A DNA stretch of 64,000 bases from Planktothrix tepida PCC 9214 (GTDB lineage Bacteria > Cyanobacteriota > Cyanobacteriia > Cyanobacteriales > Microcoleaceae): contig NZ_LN889813.1 of NCBI RefSeq assembly GCF_900009145.1, positions 123,345 through 187,344 on the forward strand, written 5' to 3'. Positions 57,869 through 64,000 of this stretch are shown in pieces. How positions within the stretch are numbered: position 1 is the first letter of the stretch; each line of letters opens with the position of its first letter. Below the pieces are notes generated by a model. The model was given only the letters and a program-made list of their open reading frames with translations, ran no database searches and was not told where the DNA came from. The translations under genes and the position numbers were made by a program.

Positions 57869-59353
57869 TTATCTCCCTCCAATATTAATATTTTGTACCC
57901 GCACGGGAACACAAGCATGAGTCATTTGAGCAATTTGTAAGGGTTCGCCTTTTCCACACATATTAGTACCACATTGTTGCCATTCAGAAGCAGGGCCGAT
58001 AGCATCTACTTGATTCCAAAAATCTGTTGTCATGGCATGGTAAGTAACATCTTTTAACATTCCGATAATTTTGCCATTTTTAATCTGCCAAAACCCATCT
58101 CCACCAAATTGAAAATTGCGCCGTTGTTGATCAATTGAAAAACTCCCAATTCCATCAATTAAAATCCCCTCTTTTGTATCAGCAATCATCGCTGATAATG
58201 TAGCGGTATGGCTTCCTCCTTCTGGCCCTGGTTCTAATCCTAAATTAGGAATTCTCACCATAGGTAAACTTGACCAACTATCGGCAAAAGCACACCCATT
58301 ACTACTCGAACGTCCTAAACGATAAGCGGTTTCTCGGTCGGTTAAATAATCCACTAAAATTCCATCTTTTACTACATACCATTCTTGAGAAGGAACCCCT
58401 TCATCATCATAGCCAATGGTGCTGCGTCCAGCAGGTTGGGTGCGATCGCATTTAAAGTTAATCCAAGGTGCTCCATATTGTAAGGTTCCTAATTGATCTG
58501 TTGTGGCAAAACTGGTTCCAGCAAAATTAGATTCATAGCCATAAACTCGGTCTAATTCTGTGGGATGACCAACGGATTCATGAATGGTTAAATAAAGATT
58601 AGTTGGCTTTAAAATTAATGTCGTTTGAATGCCTGACGGCCCTTTAGGAGCATAAACTTTTTCAATGGCTTCCTCGGCGACTCGTTCAATTTGACTCAAT
58701 AAATCCGTTTGATCAATATGTTCATAACCTAAATTTAAAGGAGGACGTTCATAACTACGACTTTGAGCATCTCCATTCGCCACCGCCGTACAACGATATC
58801 CACTATAACTACGATAAATTGTTTGTTCAATCAATGACCCTTCTGTAGAAGCAAATAGTTTGTTTTCTTGGTTAAATTGCAGATGGGAACTAGCTTTTCT
58901 AATCCCCTGTTCTTCATACTGAAGTAAGCGGTCATTAATTGTTAATAATAAGTCGGCTTTTTCTGTGATGGGAATAGAAAAGGGATCAATGGTAATCGGT
59001 GTAATATAACTATCTTGATAAGCTTGTACGGGAACTAAACGCACAGGATTTTGTTGACATAAACGGCTCCCTTTCGCAATTTCAATGGCTAAATTAATCA
59101 CTCGAATCAGTTCTTCTGGAGTTTGACGATAACTCGCCGCAAATCCCCAAGATCCATTCAGAAGAACTCGAACTCCAAAACCGGATTTCTGATGATCTGT
59201 CAGGTGACTTAAGGAACGATCATTAGCATGAAGGCTTTGATTTCGATAAGTACAAAAACGAATATCTCCATATTCACATCCCGCTTGGTGAATCCAATCA
59301 ATCGCCAGGGTGGCTAAATCGCAAGTCATGGGTCGTGTAGGGGCGTTTACCAT
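57869..59353 (-). CDS. tldD: TldD-family metalloprotease
   Basis: TldD/PmbA-type zinc protease that trims peptides in the cytosol. The modified zinc motif is present: HESVGHPTELDRVYGYESNF (HExxxH), with ESNFAGTSF and further ligands in the conserved GTNMCGKGEPLQIAQMTH C-terminal region. Length 494 residues, normal. No pmbA/tldE partner lies nearby. TldD works with TldE, and a partner elsewhere in the genome is expected. Confidence 0.9.
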   Translation of the reverse strand: MVNAPTRPMTCDLATLAIDWIHQAGCEYGDIRFCTYRNQSLHANDRSLSHLTDHQKSGFGVRVLLNGSWGFAASYRQTPEELIRVINLAIEIAKGSRLCQQNPVRLVPVQAYQDSYITPITIDPFSIPITEKADLLLTINDRLLQYEEQGIRKASSHLQFNQENKLFASTEGSLIEQTIYRSYSGYRCTAVANGDAQSRSYERPPLNLGYEHIDQTDLLSQIERVAEEAIEKVYAPKGPSGIQTTLILKPTNLYLTIHESVGHPTELDRVYGYESNFAGTSFATTDQLGTLQYGAPWINFKCDRTQPAGRSTIGYDDEGVPSQEWYVVKDGILVDYLTDRETAYRLGRSSSNGCAFADSWSSLPMVRIPNLGLEPGPEGGSHTATLSAMIADTKEGILIDGIGSFSIDQQRRNFQFGGDGFWQIKNGKIIGMLKDVTYHAMTTDFWNQVDAIGPASEWQQCGTNMCGKGEPLQIAQMTHACVPVRVQNINIGGR

Positions 59354-59404
59354 ATTTGATGAATTAGATAGGGGAGGTTATTGTAAGGGTTTTTGAAGCC
59401 CATT

Positions 59405-60505
59405 TTAGGGCATCTGAGCAGATTTTTGGGTAGGAGATTTAGAAACGGAGGAAGGCGTTAATTTAGGCTGGGGTGAAGCAGATTTAGCAGGTTTTGATTT
59501 AATGGTAACAATTTTATCTTTTTTCATTTGCTCTAAGACAACCTCACTAATAATATTAGCACCATGAGAGGTAAAATGAACCCCATCATTGATTTTAACA
59601 GATCGGCGTTTACCCGATTTATCGGCAACAAGGGCAGCATATTTTCCTCCCGATGCAAAGGTTCCCCAGGTTGAAATATATTCAATTTTGGGGTAAGCTT
59701 GGCTGACAGTTCCATAGATTTTATTCAACACACTAAAGATCCGATTATAACGAGGTCGTCTTGACATGGGTTGACCCACCCAATACACTTTTCTCACCGA
59801 AGAGGTGGAGAGTAATTTAGCATAGCGTTCAACTCGTTCTTGATAAGTTTTCTCCCATCCGGGTGTAAATAAGGGGTAATAACGTCCATTTTTGTCGATA
59901 ATATCTTGACCATCATTTCCCCCAAATAAAACAACAATCACATCGGGTTTATAACTTTTGAGCAAGGTTGTTGTGCGATTATACCAATTATAATAATCGA
60001 TTCGATTCAGCCCACTGGAAACTTTATAATCTAATTTTGTATTATTAATTTTATAGGTTTTGCGAAGATTATATTGAAGCTTGACTCCTAAATCAAACAT
60101 AATCGAATCACCCACAAATAAAAAGCGGGTATAGGGTTTTTCCACTGGAGGTTTAGGTTTGGGAGGAAGAGAAACGGATTTTTTAGCGGCAGAGGAAATC
60201 GGTTTTTGGGTCGGTTGAGGATTTGGAGTCGTCAAGGGTTTTGGTTGGGGAGAAAGCTCTCCACTGTTCAAGGTTGCGATTTCAGTTGGGGGAGAAAGTT
60301 GATCTAAATTAACGTCTTTAATTTGGTTCCAAAATGCTTGTTCGGTTTGACGAAATCCCTCTAATTTTAACTGTTGTGCAGCTTGTTTAAGGGGAGGTTG
60401 TAGAAAGGAACTGGATGCAATACTTTTAAGAAATAAGGAAAAATTAGAAAAAATCAAAGTCAAACTGACTAAACAAACCAGCAGTAAGAATTCTCGATCT
60501 TTCAT
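59405..60505 (-). CDS. SGNH/GDSL hydrolase-fold protein (DUF459)
   Basis: A 366-residue protein with an N-terminal hydrophobic segment (LLVCLVSLTLIFSNFSLFL), a Pro/Lys-rich linker, then a DUF459 SGNH domain: FLFVGDSIMFDLG (block I Ser), LFGGNDGQD (block III Asn) and DGVHFTSHGAN (catalytic Asp/His). The domain would lie in the periplasm. It is directly followed upstream by an MBOAT gene (6 bp), like O-acetyltransferase systems in which an MBOAT passes acyl groups to an SGNH protein that modifies a polysaccharide. The glycan target is unknown. Confidence 0.85.
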   Translation of the reverse strand: MKDREFLLLVCLVSLTLIFSNFSLFLKSIASSSFLQPPLKQAAQQLKLEGFRQTEQAFWNQIKDVNLDQLSPPTEIATLNSGELSPQPKPLTTPNPQPTQKPISSAAKKSVSLPPKPKPPVEKPYTRFLFVGDSIMFDLGVKLQYNLRKTYKINNTKLDYKVSSGLNRIDYYNWYNRTTTLLKSYKPDVIVVLFGGNDGQDIIDKNGRYYPLFTPGWEKTYQERVERYAKLLSTSSVRKVYWVGQPMSRRPRYNRIFSVLNKIYGTVSQAYPKIEYISTWGTFASGGKYAALVADKSGKRRSVKINDGVHFTSHGANIISEVVLEQMKKDKIVTIKSKPAKSASPQPKLTPSSVSKSPTQKSAQMP

Positions 60506-60511
60506 TGGGGG

Positions 60512-61936
60512 TTAAAAATTAAAATAGATAAAGGGAGGAACACTATTAGGGCCGAGCATAAGAATAGAATACACAAATCCAGAGGTTAAAACAATCCTAA
60601 AAAAGATATTTTTTAAAGAAAATAAGCGAATCAAAACTGAGGTAATGGCTTTTCCATAGAAATTAATTAAAACTAAAATAATAAAAATAACCAGATAAAG
60701 CTGCCAAACATTAAATTGAACTATCTGAACATCTGAGATCCAAATCCCTTGGATAAAATTTAAGGCTGTTTCCAGATTAGGAGATTGGAAGAAAATCCAA
60801 CTCAAGGTGACAAACCCAAAGGTTAACCCCCAATTTAACAGGGGAATTATTGAGGATACCTTTGCAGAAGGTTGAAGAGTCAAACGGGGAGTTATTTCTT
60901 CTTTAAAGTAATGATTAAGGCCTAATCCTAAACCATGTAATCCTCCCCAAACTATAAAGTTTAACCCCGCACCATGCCAAAATCCTCCCAGCAGCATCGT
61001 TAAGAATAAATTGAGATATTTTCGTTGTTTTCCATGTCGGTTTCCCCCCAAAGGAATATAGAGATAATCTCTCAACCATTCTGATAAACTAATATGCCAT
61101 CGATGCCAAAATTCTTGTAAACTAAAGGAACGATAGGGACAGTTAAAATTTTCGATAGGACGGAACCCAAATACACTAGAAATTGCATTCGATAAATCGG
61201 AATAACCACTAAAATCGACATAAATTAAACAGGAATAGGAGACGGCTGCTAAAATTAAATCACCGCAAGAATAGGAACCTGGGTCAGAAAAAGGAAGTTG
61301 CGTAAAGTTAAACAAAAAACTCGATAAGGTATACTTTTTAAAGAGTCCTGATAGAATTAATACAATTACTTCTTCTATTTTATAATCATATTTTTGAGAA
61401 GAATTAAGTTGTTTATAAAATTCCTTAGCTCGTGCAATGGGGCCAGAAGCAATTTGCGGAAAATAACTAATATAAATTGCATAATCAATCCACCGGGGAA
61501 AAGCCAGGGTTTGATGATAGCAATCAACAAGGTGAGAAATTATTCTAAACGTATAGAAAGAAACCCCAACAGGAACTAAAATTTCTAAGGGTTGAAAGGT
61601 TGAAGCAAAGGGTAAAAAAGAGAATATCTCTAAGAAACTATCAACAAAAAAATTATAATATTTAAAGGTTCCTAAATACAATATATTAAAAACTATTCCT
61701 GCTATTAACCAGGATTTAGCAGCCGTAGAGCGAGATCTTAACCCTAAAAGTATTCCATAGTTAATTCCAATACTGATTAACAGCAAAACCAAGAAATTCA
61801 ATCCCCAAAAAGAGTAAAAAATTAAGTTTGCTACTAATAAAAAAGCTTTATATAAACCAACTTGTTTTTTTAAGGAAATCCCTAAACTAAAAACAATAAT
61901 AAAAAAGATTAAAAATGAATAAGTTGGAAATAACAT
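60512..61936 (-). CDS. MBOAT-family membrane O-acyltransferase (AlgI/DltB-like)
   Basis: A 474-residue polytopic membrane protein of the MBOAT family, with the AlgI-like run CPYRSFSLQEFWHRWHISLS, EWLRDYLYIPLGGNRHGKQR, then LLGGFWHGAGLNFIVWGGLHG holding the catalytic His. Eleven or more hydrophobic helices. It is 6 bp upstream of the SGNH gene on the same strand, so the two probably transfer acyl groups across the membrane to a cell-surface glycan. Start ATG 61936. Confidence 0.9.
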   Translation of the reverse strand: MLFPTYSFLIFFIIVFSLGISLKKQVGLYKAFLLVANLIFYSFWGLNFLVLLLISIGINYGILLGLRSRSTAAKSWLIAGIVFNILYLGTFKYYNFFVDSFLEIFSFLPFASTFQPLEILVPVGVSFYTFRIISHLVDCYHQTLAFPRWIDYAIYISYFPQIASGPIARAKEFYKQLNSSQKYDYKIEEVIVLILSGLFKKYTLSSFLFNFTQLPFSDPGSYSCGDLILAAVSYSCLIYVDFSGYSDLSNAISSVFGFRPIENFNCPYRSFSLQEFWHRWHISLSEWLRDYLYIPLGGNRHGKQRKYLNLFLTMLLGGFWHGAGLNFIVWGGLHGLGLGLNHYFKEEITPRLTLQPSAKVSSIIPLLNWGLTFGFVTLSWIFFQSPNLETALNFIQGIWISDVQIVQFNVWQLYLVIFIILVLINFYGKAITSVLIRLFSLKNIFFRIVLTSGFVYSILMLGPNSVPPFIYFNF

Positions 61937-62116
61937 GGAAAAAATTAGGATGCTAGATAAAGATCAATCTTATAATATAAATGAAAAAAACTTGAAAAGA
62001 AACCTCGAATTAACAATTTTAGCAAAAACCCATCTACACAGCATCCTATCACCGAAGCAAACCCTAAACCACCCAAGTTATCATCTTTTTAAAACTTTGA
62101 GGAGCATTTCAGTATC

Positions 62117-62671
62117 CTATTTTGAAATCAAGCGATTAAATTCAAGGTAATCAGGGGAGCTAATTTTTAACATTCGCTCTGGACGATCATGAATAGCTGT
62201 TTTAGTCCGTGATAGTTTCTTAGAAACACTAATATTCTTAATACTAATAAAACGATACTCATAACCTTTAAGGAAATTTGGATTATTCCAAAATAACTGA
62301 CCTATTTCCCGACAATAAGCAACAAAACACTGCGCTCCTTTAAGCTGTTGGATAATTTCTTCTTCCAGTCCCCCTTTTCCTGCTTTCATCTCAATACAGA
62401 CAATAACCTTTTGGGTTTCAGTATTAGCAATAATGACAAAATCTGCACGCTTACATTCACCCTTATTTCCTTGAAAAAATTCATGGTTTTGGTTAAAATA
62501 ATCCGCCTTGATAATAATAACCTCATCATCATTTGGCATTCCATGAATTGTGACCGAATAATTTGCAGGTGGAGGTTCTTTGAGTATAACTTTCTTTTTA
62601 TTATAGTGATTTTCTAATGATACTGTAGCAGTTTCTTTAATCATCTCTTTCAAAATAGCAATATAAGACAT
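62117..62671 (-). CDS. PD-(D/E)XK-like hypothetical protein
   Basis: A 184-residue protein with a nuclease-like core: GECKRADFVIIANTETQKVI, VCIEMKAGKGGLEEEIIQQL, where Asp...Glu-x-Lys fits a PD-(D/E)XK site. The start is ATG 62671, which overlaps the TAA stop of a vanished upstream gene (taATG); a TTG at 62686 would extend it. The translational coupling and nuclease-like motif suggest the second gene of a two-gene module whose first gene has decayed. Cytosolic. Family not recognised. Confidence 0.6.
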   Translation of the reverse strand: MSYIAILKEMIKETATVSLENHYNKKKVILKEPPPANYSVTIHGMPNDDEVIIIKADYFNQNHEFFQGNKGECKRADFVIIANTETQKVIVCIEMKAGKGGLEEEIIQQLKGAQCFVAYCREIGQLFWNNPNFLKGYEYRFISIKNISVSKKLSRTKTAIHDRPERMLKISSPDYLEFNRLISK

Positions 62672-62850
62672 TACTCCACACCCCAAACAATTGCTTCTTG
62701 AATTCGGTTCATCGTTTCAATTGTTGGATCGAAACTTCGAGCTTCAATACGTTAACTGTTCAACAAACCCCAAAACATCCTGAATCACCTCCAACCACTG
62801 AATCTCATAAATTTAAAACAAAAAAGACTCTAAAATATCGGCATAAAACT
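62671..62850 (-). pseudogene. Decayed remnant of an upstream partner gene
   Basis: Minus-strand pieces in different frames read MKFYADILESFLF, then IYEIQWLEVIQDVLGFVEQL, then RIEARSFDPTIETMNRIQEA ending IVWGVE and TAA at 62671-62673. They look like parts of one protein broken by frameshifts and stops. The last piece resembles the end of an ATPase-type protein, but this is only a resemblance. Its stop is fused to the start of the PD-(D/E)XK-like gene. Confidence 0.35.
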
Positions 62851-62877
62851 TCATCATCCACTAGCCAAAAGCCATAA

Positions 62878-63462
62878 TTGACAAGGATTGATGATTATAT
62901 TCAACATTTAAAGAATACTCGCGACTTCTTGCCAGATTCCGTTCGTTATCTCGTTGCTGATGGCTATTACTATCGTTCTAAATTTTGGGAATCTGTTCAG
63001 GATTTGAATTTGCAATTGATTGGGAAACTTAGAACAGATGCTAATTTACGTTATCTCTATACAGGTGAACAAAAGAAACGCGGTGCTCCTCGAAAATATG
63101 ATGGCAAAGTTGATTTAAATGATTTAAGTCGTCTCACTTTTGTTAATCAGATTGAACCGCAAATTTTTCTCTATACACAAGTGGTCTGGAGTTGTTGTTT
63201 AAAATGCCCAATTCGTTTAGTTTATCTCAGAGATACCCGCTCTAAAAAAACAAAAATTGCTTTATTATTTAGCACTGATATTCATCTGAATGCTGAACAG
63301 ATATTTGAGTATTATCAGGCGCGCTTCCAAATCGAGTTTATTTTCCGTGATGCTAAACAATTTACGGGTTTATCTGATTGTCAATCTCCTCATCCCCAAC
63401 GGCTTGCAAACCATTTTAATGCTAGTCTCACTGCCTTGAATTTAGCTAAATATCAATCCTAA
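62878..63462 (+). pseudogene. Truncated IS4-type DDE transposase
   Basis: Encodes about 194 residues of a DDE transposase: VRYLVADGYYYRSKFWESVQ holds the second Asp, LRYLYTGEQKKRGAPRKYDGK is a family motif, and YQARFQIEFIFRDAKQFTGL is the YREK-type Glu region. The N-terminus with the first Asp is missing, the first codon is only TTG, and the C-terminus seems cut just where the group II intron remnant begins. Not functional. Confidence 0.8.
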
Positions 63463-63492
63463 AATCCAAGTCCAAGGCTTGAAGCAAGGCTT

Positions 63493-63575
63493 GAGCCGTA
63501 TGATTGGGATAACCATCATGTACGGTTCTTAGGGGAGGGGAGAGTGGTGACACTCGAACCTTGCCCGCTCCCTAA
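63493..63575 (+). ncRNA. Group II intron 3' remnant (domain V and probable VI)
   Basis: GAGCCGTA...TACGGTTC at 63493-63528 folds as group II domain V: an outer 8-bp stem, a 2-nt bulge (TG) on the 3' strand, an upper stem TGAT/ATCA + GG/CC and a GATAA loop, with the catalytic AGC at positions 2-4. The following GGGGAGAGTGGTGACACTC region may be domain VI. No reverse transcriptase gene is present, so only the 3' end of the intron remains. Confidence 0.75.
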
Positions 63576-63601
63576 GCGCGTAGCGTAGGGGTGGGAGTGT
63601 C
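63560..63601 (-). mobile_element. Remnant end of a second IS605-type element
   Basis: TAGCGTAGGGGTGGGAGTGTC at 63581-63601 matches, in reverse, the tnpB-side terminus of the element at 47854 (GACACTCCCACCCCTGCGCTA). Only this end is present, directly behind the group II intron remnant. Confidence 0.75.
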
Positions 63602-63672
63602 AAGATGCTGTTCTCGTTGTTGAGGATAAAAGGGTTTGTATCTTCTCTCAATAGTTTGGCTATTTCATCGCA

Positions 63673-64000
63673 ATGAAAAATTCTGGAGAAAGAGATCTCG
63701 TTGAAAAAGCTTTGTTATCACAAAGTCAAGGAGAACTGAACGAAGCTATTTCCTATTATCAGCAAGCACTTCAAATTTGTCCTCAGTGGCCTGAAGTTTA
63801 TTATAATTTAGGGATTATTTTTGAACAACAGCAAAATTTATCACAAGCTATTCACTGCTATCAACAAGCAATTTTACAAAAGCCTAATTATGCTGAAGCT
63901 TACTATAATTTAGGAGTGGTTTATCAAAATAAAAGTTTAATTGAATCAGCCATTAAAAGTTATCAAAAAACAATTGAACTTGCACCTCAACTCATCAGAG
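63673..64000 (+). CDS. TPR protein, 5' part (runs off the window)
   Basis: From ATG 63673 an open frame continues to the end of the window, giving 109 residues of tetratricopeptide repeats: ERDLVEKALLSQSQGELNEA, then VYYNLGIIFEQQQNLSQAIH and EAYYNLGVVYQNKSLIESAI. The start has no strong ribosome site. Repeat composition resembles TPR proteins of the 55862-57748 type; what follows is unknown. Confidence 0.75.
   Translation, partial: MKNSGERDLVEKALLSQSQGELNEAISYYQQALQICPQWPEVYYNLGIIFEQQQNLSQAIHCYQQAILQKPNYAEAYYNLGVVYQNKSLIESAIKSYQKTIELAPQLIR

Noticed and set aside
61935..62150. 71-residue plus-strand open frame beside the MBOAT gene
   Set aside because: AT-rich, no recognisable motif or ribosome site, and it overlaps the MBOAT start and the end of the nuclease-like gene on the opposite strand.

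Overview
The window is chromosomal DNA from a cyanobacterium, most likely a filamentous non-heterocystous one (Planktothrix/Oscillatoria-like; the genus is inference). Support: many HIP1 octamers (GCGATCGC), low-to-mid GC, scattered cyanobacterial housekeeping genes rather than long operons, and cyanobacteria-typical families (DUF3370, DUF1868, DUF4332, Uma2 nuclease, LapA-like protein, phylloquinone menC/menH, split CobH and CbiET).

Layout. 1-9.4 kb: RND efflux pump, two cobalamin genes (cbiET, cobH), DUF1868, holA, a LapA-like protein, an unrecognised 387-residue protein and a CadD-type transporter. 9.6-17.3 kb: one gene for a 2540-residue multidomain protein in which a seven-unit FG-GAP propeller sits inside a LamG domain; it has coiled coils, a second interrupted LamG domain and two Ser/Thr-rich alternating beta segments. 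17.3-26.1 kb: Uma2 nuclease, small membrane protein, a type ISP-like single-chain restriction-modification enzyme, DUF3370 and alaS. 26.1-26.9 kb: transposon debris (ISAs1-type fragment plus a 193-bp element with perfect 25-bp ends). 26.9-41.3 kb: RTX protein, DUF72, beta-helix protein, pepP, DUF4332, TetR regulator, an active/inactive M16 protease pair, an orphan HicB-like protein, gyrB with a mini-intein, and miaA.

41.4-50.9 kb is the main accessory island. A leftward group (coiled-coil membrane protein, 64-residue protein, zinc-ribbon/vWA-like membrane protein, cysteine-dioxygenase-like cupin) faces a rightward operon (HTH + degenerate-P-loop STAND protein, MoxR AAA+ ATPase, SAV_2336-type vWA protein, formylglycine-generating-enzyme-like protein). 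This resembles the NTP-dependent MoxR-vWA conflict systems. The 407-bp divergent region carries two copies of one 15-bp palindrome, good candidate operators. The operon appears damaged: a dispersed repeat supplies the stop codon of the vWA gene, and an intact IS605-type element (TnpA plus TnpB) cuts the last gene. Removing 47854-49590 restores its frame exactly.

51.2-62.7 kb: sterol desaturase/short-chain dehydrogenase fusion, degenerate GGDEF protein, menC-menH, TPR-methyltransferase, TldD, an SGNH (DUF459) plus MBOAT pair probably for O-acylation of a surface glycan, and a PD-(D/E)XK-like protein. 62.7-63.6 kb is a scar of nested mobile DNA (truncated transposase, group II intron domain V, IS605 end). 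A TPR gene starts at 63673 and runs off the window.

No tRNA, rRNA or CRISPR array was seen. All calls were made by reading motifs; no database search was run.
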